A DNA stretch of 64,000 bases from the NCBI RefSeq assembly GCF_000011645.1, contig NC_006270.3, forward strand, positions 2,291,501 to 2,355,500, given 5' to 3'. The DNA is from Bacillus licheniformis DSM 13 = ATCC 14580 (lineage in GTDB: Bacteria > Bacillota > Bacilli > Bacillales > Bacillaceae). This document shows, in pieces, positions 25,444-34,174 of this stretch. The translations under genes were made by a program, and so were the position numbers. Numbering within the stretch: position 1 is the stretch's first letter; every line of letters starts with the position of its first letter. Under the pieces are notes generated by a model. It ran no database searches and had not been told where the DNA came from. It was given only the letters and a program-made list of their open reading frames with translations.

Positions 25444-26736
25444 TTAAGGATATAAGCGATTTAACAGTCTTGGGAACGGAATCGTTTCGCGGACGTGCGG
25501 AGAGCCGCAGATCCAGGCAACCGTCCGTTCAAGTCCGAGTCCGAACCCTGAATGCGGAACTGAGCCGTATTTTCTCAGCTCTGCATACCATTGATAAGCG
25601 TCCGATTCTAAACCGTGCTCTTTCAGGCGCGCTTCGAGAAGCTCGAGATCATGAATCCGTTCAGATCCGCCGATAATCTCGCCGTAGCCTTCAGGCGCAA
25701 TCAAGTCAGCGCACAATACGACATCTTCCCTGTCAGGTGCAGGCTGCATATAAAACGGCTTTAATGATGTCGGATAGTGTGTAATAAATACCGGCTTGTC
25801 ATAGCTTTCAGCAATCGCCGTTTCGTGAGGAGCGCCGAAGTCATCGCCCCATTCAATATCGTCAAAGCCTTTCTCTTTTAAGAACTGAATTGCTTCATCA
25901 TACGTGATTCTTGGGAAAGGCGCTTTGATAAGCTCCAGCTTGGAAGTGTCTCTGCCGAGCGTATTCAGTTCTATTTTGCAGTTTTCAAGCACGCTTTGGA
26001 CGATAAAAGAGACATAGTTCTCTTGAACTTCAAGGTTTTCGTTGAATTCGACAAAAGCCATTTCCGGCTCGATCATCCAGAATTCGATCAGATGGCGCTT
26101 CGTTTTTGATTTCTCAGCTCTGAAAGTCGGTCCGAATGAAAAGACTTTTCCTAAAGCCATTGCAGCAGCTTCCATGTAAAGCTGGCCGCTTTGCGAAAGG
26201 TAGGCATCTTCGTCAAAATACTTTGTCGCAAAAAGCTCTGTCGTTCCTTCGGGTGCGCTTCCCGTCAAAATCGGAGGATCGACTTTAACAAAGCCTTCCT
26301 TATTGAAAAATTCGTATGTAGCGCGAATAATCTCGTTGCGGATTTTCATCGTTGCATGCTGCCGTTTTGAACGGAGCCACAAATGTCTGTGATCCATCAA
26401 AAATTCTGTTCCGTGTTCTTTAGGTGTAATCGGATAATCTGTCGCTTCATGGATGACTTCAAGCGACGTCACAGCAAGCTCGTAGCCGAGAGGCGAACGC
26501 TCGTCTTCTTTGACGACGCCTTTTACATATAATGATGTTTCCTGTGTTACAGACTTAGCGGTTTGAAATGTTTCTTCGTCCACTTCCGCTTTGACGACGA
26601 CTCCTTGGATAAAGCCTGTCCCGTCTCTAAGCTGCAAAAACGCAATTTTGCCGCTTGAACGTTTGTTGGCGATCCAAGCGCCGATTGTTACTTCTTCACC
26701 AACATGCTTGTACACTTGGTTTATTGTTGTTTTCAC
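25444..26736 (-). CDS. asnS: AsnS, asparaginyl-tRNA synthetase
   Basis: 430 residues, same length as B. subtilis AsnS. The N-terminal OB-fold anticodon-binding domain (VTIGAWIANKRSSGKIAFLQLRDGTG) is followed by the class II catalytic core with motif 2 (FGPTFRAEKSKTKRHLIEFWMIEPE) and motif 3 (GFGLGLERTVAW). The start is GTG at 26736, nine bases after GGAGG; the frame to 26757 has no ribosome binding site. Confidence 0.97.
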   Translation of the reverse strand: MKTTINQVYKHVGEEVTIGAWIANKRSSGKIAFLQLRDGTGFIQGVVVKAEVDEETFQTAKSVTQETSLYVKGVVKEDERSPLGYELAVTSLEVIHEATDYPITPKEHGTEFLMDHRHLWLRSKRQHATMKIRNEIIRATYEFFNKEGFVKVDPPILTGSAPEGTTELFATKYFDEDAYLSQSGQLYMEAAAMALGKVFSFGPTFRAEKSKTKRHLIEFWMIEPEMAFVEFNENLEVQENYVSFIVQSVLENCKIELNTLGRDTSKLELIKAPFPRITYDEAIQFLKEKGFDDIEWGDDFGAPHETAIAESYDKPVFITHYPTSLKPFYMQPAPDREDVVLCADLIAPEGYGEIIGGSERIHDLELLEARLKEHGLESDAYQWYAELRKYGSVPHSGFGLGLERTVAWICGSPHVRETIPFPRLLNRLYP

Positions 26737-26804
26737 TATCGTTTCCCTCCAAAACACGAAAGAATTCGGTCAAGCCATCATTCTTTCTGACGTCCATAAC
26801 GTAT

Positions 26805-26834
26805 ATTATACCTTTTTTAAATCGATCAGGTCAA
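26805..26834 (-). promoter_or_regulatory. promoter of asnS
   Basis: TTGACC, 18-bp spacer, TATAAT on the minus strand, between the aspB terminator and asnS. No T-box elements are visible in the short leader. Confidence 0.8.
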
Positions 26835-26851
26835 TGCAGGTTGTGTGCATG

Positions 26852-26880
26852 AAAAAAGCGTCCGCCTGCGGACGCTTTTT
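26852..26880 (-). terminator. terminator of aspB
   Basis: AAAAAGCGTCCG-loop-CGGACGCTTTTT with T-run, five bases past the aspB stop. Confidence 0.92.
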
Positions 26881-26885
26881 AATTT

Positions 26886-28070
26886 CTAGCGGCTGCGATT
26901 CACGACAAAGCGGCGGATGCGTTCAACCGCTTCTTCCAAAAGTGACAGGGATGTCGCATACGACAGACGGATGTTGTCCGGTGCGCCGAACCCTGAACCA
27001 GGAACGATCGCAACCTTTTCTTCTTCCAAAAGCGCTTCGGCGAATTCATCAACGCTTGAAAAGCCGCACGATTCTGCCGCTTTTTTTGCATTCGGGAACA
27101 AGTAGAAGGCTCCTTCAGGCTTCAGGCATGTTAATCCCGGAATGTCAACAAGCAGTTCATACACCTTGTTCAGCCGTTCTTCAAAAGCTTTTCTCATCTC
27201 CTCAACAGGCTCGTTTGGCCCATTGTAAGCGGCAATGGCTCCATATTGAGCGACAGATGTCGGATTTGACGTGCTGTGGCTGGCTAGGTTCGTCATCGCT
27301 TTAATGATCGGTTCGCTGCCTGCTGCATAACCGATTCTCCAGCCGGTCATGCTGTGTGACTTGGAAACCCCGTTGATGATCACGGTTTGGTTTTTAAGTT
27401 CTGGAGAAAGCTGTGCAATGGATACATGTTTTTTTCCGCCGTAAATCAGCTTTTCATATATTTCATCAGATACGATTAAAACGTTGCGTCGAAGGCATAC
27501 TTCACCGAGAGCTTTGAGCTCTTCTTCCGTATACATCATCCCTGTCGGATTGCTTGGGGAATTGATGATCACAGCCTTCGTTTTTTCTGTGACGGCTTTT
27601 TCGAGCTGCTCCGGAGAAATCTTGAAGCTGTTTTCCTCAAGGCCTTCCACAAACACAGGTTTGCCGCCTGCAAGCTTGACTTGTTCAGGATAGCTGACCC
27701 AGTACGGAGTCGGAATAATCACTTCGTCCCCTTCGTCGAGGAGCACTTGAAATAGGGTGTAAAGAGCATGCTTTGCACCTGTGCACACAATAACTTCCGA
27801 TTGGCTGTATTCAATTCCCTGATCGCGCTTGAATTTATCGCGGATGCTGTCTTTCAGCGCCGCAAGACCGCCGGAAGGCGTGTATTTGGTATGTCCTTCG
27901 TTCATCGAACGGACAGCCGCTTCAATGATGTGCTCAGGCGTATTAAAATCCGGCTCACCTGCCCCAAGACCGATGACGTCGTGCCCTGCCGCTTTTAATT
28001 CTTTTGCTTTTGCAGTGATTGCCAATGTTGCAGATGGTGTTAACGCTGATACTCTTTTAGCTAGATTCAA
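26886..28070 (-). CDS. aspB: AspB, aspartate aminotransferase
   Basis: A 394-residue class I aminotransferase (subgroup I-gamma), PLP-dependent. The PLP lysine lies in GVSKSHSMTGWRIGY; SPSNPTG and the NLASHSTSNPTS block are also typical. It interconverts aspartate/2-oxoglutarate and oxaloacetate/glutamate. The start is TTG with GGGGGAAA upstream. It lies downstream of ypmA-ypmB and ends at a strong terminator. Confidence 0.95.
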   Translation of the reverse strand: MNLAKRVSALTPSATLAITAKAKELKAAGHDVIGLGAGEPDFNTPEHIIEAAVRSMNEGHTKYTPSGGLAALKDSIRDKFKRDQGIEYSQSEVIVCTGAKHALYTLFQVLLDEGDEVIIPTPYWVSYPEQVKLAGGKPVFVEGLEENSFKISPEQLEKAVTEKTKAVIINSPSNPTGMMYTEEELKALGEVCLRRNVLIVSDEIYEKLIYGGKKHVSIAQLSPELKNQTVIINGVSKSHSMTGWRIGYAAGSEPIIKAMTNLASHSTSNPTSVAQYGAIAAYNGPNEPVEEMRKAFEERLNKVYELLVDIPGLTCLKPEGAFYLFPNAKKAAESCGFSSVDEFAEALLEEEKVAIVPGSGFGAPDNIRLSYATSLSLLEEAVERIRRFVVNRSR

Positions 28071-28091
28071 CTCGATTTCCCCCTGTTTCGT

Positions 28092-28577
28092 CTAAGGCGT
28101 AATATTTTTGTGAATTTTTCCGTTTATAAAGTCCACATAGCTTAAACTGTACTGCCCATCTTTATTTAAGTATGTAACTTCCCACAATAGAACATTGCCT
28201 TCCCTTGCAAGGTGCACCTCTTTAAGCTCAGACATCAGGCCCTCATCCTGAACAGCTTTTGCAGCCTGGCGGCCGGTAATGCCGGCTGATGCTTTTTTGT
28301 AAAGCGTTTTCTGCTTTTTGTCAGCAGGCACCCAAACATACATTTTGTCGCCTTTTTTGTCTGCCCCTGTAACAATGTACTGCTTTTCTTTACCGACAAA
28401 CGTCTCCACGCTGTCAACTTGTTTTAAGCCGGCTTCCTGCCTGGCTGTTTCGGCAGCCTGCTCGTGGCCGTTTTCTTTCTGATCCATTGCCGTACGGTAG
28501 ACATTCGCTCCCGCAAGAAGTGCTGTTAAAAAGATAATACCAAATATCAGTATGAAAATTAATGTTTTTTTGCCCAT
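28092..28577 (-). CDS. ypmB: YpmB, PepSY-domain membrane-anchored protein
   Basis: 161 residues, same length as B. subtilis YpmB. An N-terminal membrane anchor (residues 5-24) is followed by an extracytoplasmic region with a PepSY-like domain (VHLAREGNVLLWEVTYLNKDGQYSLSYVDF). GGAGCAGAAA precedes the ATG. Between ypmA and aspB, probably one operon. Function unknown. Confidence 0.88.
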   Translation of the reverse strand: MGKKTLIFILIFGIIFLTALLAGANVYRTAMDQKENGHEQAAETARQEAGLKQVDSVETFVGKEKQYIVTGADKKGDKMYVWVPADKKQKTLYKKASAGITGRQAAKAVQDEGLMSELKEVHLAREGNVLLWEVTYLNKDGQYSLSYVDFINGKIHKNITP

Positions 28578-28586
28578 TTTCTGCTC

Positions 28587-28757
28587 CTAAGTACGATAAA
28601 TCGTAAAAATGGCCTGTTTTTGGTCTTCTTCATCGAGAGCGAGGCCGAACATGAGATCATCGCGTTTGAGCGTACGGTTCAAAAGATCAACGATTTTATA
28701 CAGGTCTTCTGAGTGCTCGACGCTTACAGTAGATAGAATTTCGATTTTGTTTTCCAT
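28587..28757 (-). CDS. ypmA: YpmA, small conserved protein
   Basis: A 56-codon gene: product begins MENKIEILSTVSVEHSEDLY and ends DEEDQKQAIFTIYRT, nearly identical to B. subtilis YpmA. GGAGG lies ten bases before the ATG. It heads ypmA-ypmB-aspB; the ypmA stop is nine bases before the ypmB start. No promoter in 28758-28890 convinces me. Function unknown. Confidence 0.9.
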   Translation of the reverse strand: MENKIEILSTVSVEHSEDLYKIVDLLNRTLKRDDLMFGLALDEEDQKQAIFTIYRT

Positions 28758-28892
28758 TTTTCAAATACCTCCGAACGAAACAATAATTGTAATTCATACT
28801 CTTTGTAGCAAAAGCCATACTAGTTGTTACAACGGGATATCCGTTTAAATAAACAGCCTAAAAAATAAAACCTTAATCCACACCATTTAAGA

Positions 28893-28909
28893 GCCGCTTT
28901 ATGCGGCTT
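28893..28909 (-). terminator. hairpin after dinG
   Basis: AGCCGC-loop-GCGGCT hairpin directly after the dinG stop; the following T-run is poor, so it is a weak terminator. Confidence 0.5.
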
Positions 28910-31702
28910 TTAGCCGTTTTTCCCGGCTATGTAGGCTTCAAGCTCAAGGAAAGTAGGCTCCATGACTTTTGCAGGGGGCAGAGCCTTCATAAACACCGTG
29001 CCGTAGGAAGAGGTTCGGATGCGGCGGTCAAGAATAACGACCGTTCCGCTGTCTTTCTCTGAGCGGAGCAGCCTGCCGATTCCCTGCCTGAAGGCCAGGA
29101 CAGCTTCCGGCAGAGATACCGCTTGAAACGGACTTTCTCCCCTTCTCTTTGCCCGGTCGCACTTTGCTGATTCAACCGGATGGTCAGGCGGTCTGAACGG
29201 AAGCCTTGCGATGATCAGCGTCGTCAGCTCATCACCCGGAAAGTCAACGCCCTCCCAAAAATGGTTCGTTCCGAGAAGAACCGCATGAGGATACGATTTA
29301 AACAACTTCATGACCTTAACGGGACTTCCGCCGGAAATCCCCTGTGCAAGGAGCTGACAAGGAAAGTCTTCCTCATTTTTCAATGTATGGTAGACGTCTC
29401 GCAGCATATCATGAGACGTAAACAGGACGAGCACTTTGGCATCTTTCTGTTTTGCAAGCGCCTTGACGTAACGCGAGACATCCTGAATATAGTCTCCCGG
29501 ATCGTTTTGAATCGGGCTGACATCCGTCGGAATCATGATATTCATATGTTTATCATAAGAAAAAGGCGACTCGATTTGCAAGGTCCTCGGATAGAAATCG
29601 CTTAAACCAAGCTTTTTGATCATATAGTCAAAAGAGTTCTCGACGACAAGCGTCCCCGATGTGAGGACAACGCTTTTTTTCTCGGTGAAAAACCGGTCGG
29701 CCAGAATTTCGCTTGTATCAAGCGGCTGAGCGTAAATAGCAGCGGCGTTTTTTGCGCCCTTCGCGTCAATTTCAATCCAGACGACCTCATCTTCAACAGG
29801 GTCAAACATCAAGCGGCCGAGCGTCTTTCGATATTCTTCAAGGTCGTTCATGCACGAATCGTATTCCTCTAACAAAAACGCCTGACGGCTTGTGAAAGAA
29901 GCCTGTTTTTCAGCGAGGCTTTTCTTTTGATCCATAAACAGCCGATGCATGTCATACAGCATGGAACACAGTCTTCGTGCGCCTTCTTCAAGCCTGCTCC
30001 ATGCTCTGCTTTCACCGGTTTCGCCGATCTTATATAAGAGACGGTTTAGATCGTTTCTTGGTTTCCTCCTCTTGACAAAAGAATGAACAGCCGTAAAGAA
30101 TAGATCGCTTTCTTCAAGAAGCTGAGCGAGCCATTCGTCCATTTGGAAAAAGGATTCTGATGAAATGCCTGCCGACCGGTAGAGCCGTTCGGCTTTTTTC
30201 AAAATACCCCTCTGCTTGAGGGTGCCGAGCCTCATCAATCTTTTGTGGAGAAAGACATAGTCTGCTCTAGCTCCATACTGCTCGCCCGCCGCGCGCTCAA
30301 AATGATGGGCTTCATCAATAATGAACATATCGGCATCTCCGGTATGGATTCGCTGATTGGTTTCGTCAGTCAACAGAAGCGCATGATTGGTAATGATCAT
30401 ATCAGCCTTCTGGGCCCTCGCTTTGGCTCTTTCATAAAAACACAATTTCCTCATGTTGCTGCTTTCTGCATATGAATGCGAATCATATGCCAGTCTGTCC
30501 CATAAAAGCTTTCCGCCTGACGGGAGATTAATTTCGGATAAATCGCCCGTTTCCGTGTCTGTCAGCCAGACGAGAATCTGCGCTTTTGCTAGGACGCTAT
30601 CATAATTGTCATCATCTTCCTGTAAAATATGCTTGAACTTGCGAATGGATAAGTAATGGGAGCGGCCCTTTAAAACCGCGGCTTTTACCGGAAATGGAAA
30701 AATCTTTTCCAAAAGCGGGATATCGCGGTTTATCATTTGCTGCTGAAGCAATGTCGTATATGTGCTGATCACGACCGGTTTGCCTGTTTGCTTGGCGTGA
30801 ATTGCAGCCGGCACGAGATATCCGAGCGATTTTCCGATTCCAGTAGCGGCTTCTATTAACGCATGCTCATGATTTTGAAAAGCGGTCCAGACCTCCCGCA
30901 TCATTTTTGTCTGACCTTCTCTCTTGTCAAACCGGTCGTCCAATGAAGAAAGCCCGCCGTCTCTTTCCCAAATGAGCGGCTCTGTCTGCGGAACCCGGCT
31001 CTTATGGCCGGCCTCTTCATCCTCGACTTCAGGAGTCCTGATCACAAAAGAACCGACCTTCGTAAAGCCGGCCTCAAGTTCAGCATCGGCGCCTTTTTCA
31101 GCAATCAAGCCGTCAAAAAGCTCCTGCGCGTCGCTGATCAAATGCCAGGATAGACGTCTGATAGATTTCAAAACGGGAATCGGCAGCCTTTTCAGTCTGT
31201 CCATCATATGTAAAAAGATCAAAGCGGTCACTTCCGCATCGCTGTCAGCCCTGTGCGGGTTTTCATGGCGAATCTGAAGCTCTTCGCTCAGCTCTGTCAA
31301 TTTATAGCCGTCAAAACCCGGAAAGACGATTCTCGAAAGCTCCACCGTATCGAGAACGCTGCATTCAATCTCACCAAAGCCGGCCAGCTGCAGCTCATGC
31401 TTGACAAAAGCAAGATCAAAATGAATGTTATGAGCGATAAAACAGCTGTCATGAAGCAGCTCAAAAATATCTTCGGCAATCGCCGAAAATGGTTCTTCAT
31501 TTTCAACCATTTCATTCGAAATGCCCGTCAGCTGCTCAATAAAAGCGGGAATCGGCTGATTGGGATTCACATATTTGGAGAAACGTTCGGTTATCTGTCC
31601 ATTTTCAATCACAACCGCTGCAATTTGAATGATTCTGTCGCCTTTTTTCGGAGAATTCCCTGTCGTTTCCACATCAATGACCACATATCGTTGATTGTTC
31701 AT
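28910..31702 (-). CDS. dinG: DinG, exonuclease-helicase-like ATPase
   Basis: A 930-residue protein. The N-terminal DEDD 3'-5' exonuclease domain (about 1-165) has VIDVETTGNSPKKGD, FIAHNIHFDLAFV and HRADSDAEVT. The C-terminal XPD-like ATPase has Walker A EAATGIGKS, DEAH (IIDEAHHFERAA) and motif VI FRQGIGRLLRS. The cysteines that would ligate an Fe-S cluster are absent (GRSHYLS where E. coli DinG has Cys; one Cys only downstream), as in S. aureus DinG, which acts as a nuclease rather than a helicase. GAGGTG precedes the ATG. Confidence 0.94.
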   Translation of the reverse strand: MNNQRYVVIDVETTGNSPKKGDRIIQIAAVVIENGQITERFSKYVNPNQPIPAFIEQLTGISNEMVENEEPFSAIAEDIFELLHDSCFIAHNIHFDLAFVKHELQLAGFGEIECSVLDTVELSRIVFPGFDGYKLTELSEELQIRHENPHRADSDAEVTALIFLHMMDRLKRLPIPVLKSIRRLSWHLISDAQELFDGLIAEKGADAELEAGFTKVGSFVIRTPEVEDEEAGHKSRVPQTEPLIWERDGGLSSLDDRFDKREGQTKMMREVWTAFQNHEHALIEAATGIGKSLGYLVPAAIHAKQTGKPVVISTYTTLLQQQMINRDIPLLEKIFPFPVKAAVLKGRSHYLSIRKFKHILQEDDDNYDSVLAKAQILVWLTDTETGDLSEINLPSGGKLLWDRLAYDSHSYAESSNMRKLCFYERAKARAQKADMIITNHALLLTDETNQRIHTGDADMFIIDEAHHFERAAGEQYGARADYVFLHKRLMRLGTLKQRGILKKAERLYRSAGISSESFFQMDEWLAQLLEESDLFFTAVHSFVKRRKPRNDLNRLLYKIGETGESRAWSRLEEGARRLCSMLYDMHRLFMDQKKSLAEKQASFTSRQAFLLEEYDSCMNDLEEYRKTLGRLMFDPVEDEVVWIEIDAKGAKNAAAIYAQPLDTSEILADRFFTEKKSVVLTSGTLVVENSFDYMIKKLGLSDFYPRTLQIESPFSYDKHMNIMIPTDVSPIQNDPGDYIQDVSRYVKALAKQKDAKVLVLFTSHDMLRDVYHTLKNEEDFPCQLLAQGISGGSPVKVMKLFKSYPHAVLLGTNHFWEGVDFPGDELTTLIIARLPFRPPDHPVESAKCDRAKRRGESPFQAVSLPEAVLAFRQGIGRLLRSEKDSGTVVILDRRIRTSSYGTVFMKALPPAKVMEPTFLELEAYIAGKNG

Positions 31703-31818
31703 TCAATGGACACCTCAATTTCGATACCTTCGACAAAAGTGTAACACGTTTTAAAAAGGCGCGGGGGAAAAGCTTCAAAACCGGCTTCTTCTCTTTCGCT
31801 CTTTCCAAACGATATGAA

Positions 31819-31841
31819 AGCCCCCTAAAGGCAAGGGGGCT
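31819..31841 (-). terminator. terminator of panBCD
   Basis: AGCCCCCT-loop-AGGGGGCT hairpin followed by TTTC on the minus strand, overlapping the panD stop codon. Confidence 0.75.
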
Positions 31842-32223
31842 ACAGAATGGTACGGGCTGGCTCCTGACCCAGCATTTCCTCGATTTCGTTTCTCTCGTTC
31901 AAAACGGCAACCTTCGGCTTATGGGTCTTTGCTTCCTCTTCAGACATCATCGCATAAGACACGATGATGACGACATCTCCAACCTGGACAAGGCGGGCGG
32001 CAGCTCCGTTTAAACAAACGACGCCGCTGCCCCTTTCACCGGGAATAATGTACGTTTCCAGCCGGGCCCCGTTATTATTATTCACAATTTGCACTTTTTC
32101 ATTTGCCATCATTCCGACAGCATCCAGCAAATCTTCATCAATTGTCACGCTGCCGACGTAGTTCAAATTGGCTTCCGTCACTCTCGCTCTGTGAAGTTTT
32201 GCGCTCATTAACGTACGGTACAT
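31840..32223 (-). CDS. panD: PanD, aspartate 1-decarboxylase
   Basis: 127 residues, the proenzyme of pyruvoyl-dependent aspartate decarboxylase that makes beta-alanine for pantothenate. The self-cleavage site Gly24-Ser25 is in NYVGSVTID. The ATG overlaps the last base of the panC stop (TGATG), with AAAGGAGG inside panC; the GTG one codon upstream is rejected. Last gene of panB-panC-panD. Confidence 0.96.
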   Translation of the reverse strand: MYRTLMSAKLHRARVTEANLNYVGSVTIDEDLLDAVGMMANEKVQIVNNNNGARLETYIIPGERGSGVVCLNGAAARLVQVGDVVIIVSYAMMSEEEAKTHKPKVAVLNERNEIEEMLGQEPARTIL

Positions 32224-33089
32224 CACAAATCCTCCTTTTGATCTGCCGGGATATCGACGATGATATTGTCAATTAAGCGGGCTTTGGAAAACTGAACGGC
32301 AACCGCTATGATGACTTTTCCAGTCAATGGATCCCTGATCTCCAGATCGGGATATGAATAAATATCGGCATAATCAATAACACCACTCGTTTTTTCCAGA
32401 ATGCTCCGAATCTCCCGCTTAACGGCCTCCGGGTCTCTCTCTCCATTGCGGATCAGCTCGGCGCCGCGCTGAAGAGCTCGGTAAAGAGCGGTTGCTTCCT
32501 GCCGTTCTTCAGCTCGCAGATTGACATTTCTTGAGCTTTTGGCAAGCCCGTCTTCTTCCCGTTTTGTTTCGACAGGGATCAGCTCGATATCCATGAAAAA
32601 GTCGTTGATCAGCCCGTCGACGACGGCAACCTGCTGGGCATCCTTCATGCCGAAATAAACCCTTGTCGGAGACGTGAGATTGAACAGCTTTGTGAGCACT
32701 GTTGCGACACCGTCGAAATGCCCTTCTCTTGAACGGCCGCAAAGGACATCCGTCCGCTTTTTCACGCTTGCGGTAACCGTCGGCTCCTGGCCGTACATTT
32801 CTTCAGGCTCAGGAGTGAACAAGACGTCCACTCCTGAGCCGGCCGCAAGCTGACGGTCTCTTTCAATATCTCTCGGATACGCTTCATAGTCTTCTCCCGG
32901 ACCGAACTGCATAGGATTGACAAAAATGCTCATCACGACAATATCGTTGTCTTTTCGCGCTTTTTCTACTAGCGACATATGACCTTCATGAAGGAAGCCC
33001 ATTGTCGGCACAAAACCGATGGTTTTGCCTTCCTTGCGGTAATTTTTCGTTAAGTTTTGTATATCTTTTGCTGTATAGATCTGAATCAT
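32223..33089 (-). CDS. panC: PanC, pantothenate synthetase
   Basis: A 288-residue ligase joining pantoate and beta-alanine with ATP. The nucleotidyltransferase HxGH motif is in GFLHEGHMSLV, and the KMSKS-like loop appears as GLAKSSRNVNL. The start lies 2 bp after the panB stop and the end overlaps panD. Confidence 0.96.
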   Translation of the reverse strand: MIQIYTAKDIQNLTKNYRKEGKTIGFVPTMGFLHEGHMSLVEKARKDNDIVVMSIFVNPMQFGPGEDYEAYPRDIERDRQLAAGSGVDVLFTPEPEEMYGQEPTVTASVKKRTDVLCGRSREGHFDGVATVLTKLFNLTSPTRVYFGMKDAQQVAVVDGLINDFFMDIELIPVETKREEDGLAKSSRNVNLRAEERQEATALYRALQRGAELIRNGERDPEAVKREIRSILEKTSGVIDYADIYSYPDLEIRDPLTGKVIIAVAVQFSKARLIDNIIVDIPADQKEDL

Positions 33090-33091
33090 GC

Positions 33092-33925
33092 CTATTTCCC
33101 TCCGTATAATCCTTCAAGAACTTGCTGATCTATACGGAACGAATGAGCATCTTCAGGAAACACGCGGCTTCTGACATCCTCAACATATCCCCGAAGCGCT
33201 TGTTCAAGCGGCTGGTCGATTTGTGCATACTGCTTGACAAATTTAGGCGTCCGGCTTACTCCGTGTCCGACAACATCGTGGTAAACGAGAACCTGTCCGT
33301 CCGTGCCAGCACCTGCTCCAATGCCGATGACAGGAATTGTGAGCTCCTTTGAAATCCGTTCAGCGAGCGCTGCCGGGACGCATTCCAGAACGAGCGCCAT
33401 CGCGCCTGCTTCTTCACAGCGCCTGCTGTCTTCAATCAGCTTGCCGGCGCTTTCTTCATCTTTCCCTTGAACTTTATAGCCTCCCAAAACACCGACGGAT
33501 TGAGGAGTCAAGCCTAAATGGCTGACAACAGGTATTCCGCCGCGTGTTAAAGCCGTGATCGTCTCAAACACACCGTCGCCGCCTTCAAGCTTCAAAGCAT
33601 CTGCCCCGCTTTCTTGAACGATCGCCGCGGCATTTTTCAGAGCGCTTTCCAAAGAGCAGTGATATGACATAAAAGGCATATCCGTCACAACAAACGTATC
33701 TTTTGCCCCGCGTTTGACAGCTTTTGTATGGTGGATCATATCAGCAACCGTAACAGATACGGTCGAGTCAAGGCCGAGTACAACCATGCCGAGTGAATCG
33801 CCGACAAGGATCATATCGACGCCGGCCTGTTCGGCAAGCTTTGCCGCCGGATAATCGTAGGCAGTCAGCATGACGATCGGCTCTCCCTCTTGTTTCATTT
33901 TTAGAAAGTCAGTTTTTGTCTTCAT
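33092..33925 (-). CDS. panB: PanB, ketopantoate hydroxymethyltransferase
   Basis: A 277-residue enzyme adding a hydroxymethyl group from methylene-tetrahydrofolate to 2-ketoisovalerate. Family text: MLTAYDYPAAKLAEQAGVDMILVGDSLGMV, DMPFMSYH, KLEGG and VIGIGAGAGTDGQVLV. First gene of panBCD; a structured 210-nt leader with an internal terminator precedes it. GAGGAGGA lies before the ATG. Confidence 0.96.
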   Translation of the reverse strand: MKTKTDFLKMKQEGEPIVMLTAYDYPAAKLAEQAGVDMILVGDSLGMVVLGLDSTVSVTVADMIHHTKAVKRGAKDTFVVTDMPFMSYHCSLESALKNAAAIVQESGADALKLEGGDGVFETITALTRGGIPVVSHLGLTPQSVGVLGGYKVQGKDEESAGKLIEDSRRCEEAGAMALVLECVPAALAERISKELTIPVIGIGAGAGTDGQVLVYHDVVGHGVSRTPKFVKQYAQIDQPLEQALRGYVEDVRSRVFPEDAHSFRIDQQVLEGLYGGK

Positions 33926-34138
33926 GTTTTCTCCTCCTCTTTTTCAGAGGAGATGAGCTGCCGTGCTTGCATCTGCATCTTTTCGGACAGCAAAAAAACC
34001 TTCCGGCAAGGAGAAGGATTTCGTATCGTCCGTGTTCGGCAAGAATCATCCCTCTGTCCCAGTCCTTTTTGGATCAAGGCAGACTGTTTTTTTATAAGTT
34101 GCATGCTTTCCAGGTGCAGTTCCCAGAGGATACTGCCC
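33926..34138 (-). ncRNA. structured panB leader, candidate pan-motif RNA
   Basis: About 210 nt between the panBCD promoter and panB. The 5' part folds as GCAGT-A-TCC-loop-GGA-ACTGC, a hairpin with a bulged A, and a second hairpin with paired ends TCTG/CAGA and TCC/GGA follows. A terminator-like hairpin (33991-34017) lies downstream. Hairpins with bulged A residues upstream of panB are the description of the published pan RNA motif in Firmicutes; ligand unknown. The match is by eye. Confidence 0.55.
33991..34017 (-). terminator. terminator hairpin inside the panB leader
   Basis: CCTTC-loop-GAAGG followed by seven T on the minus strand, about 65 bp before the panB start: a possible attenuator. 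Confidence 0.6.
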
Positions 34139-34144
34139 ATCCGA

Positions 34145-34174
34145 AGTATACCAAAAACGCATGGATCGTTCCAA
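34145..34174 (-). promoter_or_regulatory. promoter of panBCD
   Basis: TTGGAA, 18-bp spacer, TATACT on the minus strand; the -35 abuts the birA stop codon. Confidence 0.72.

Noticed and set aside
25412..26850. T-box leader for asnS
   Set aside because: The leader after the promoter is under 80 nt and contains no T-box sequence or specifier stem.
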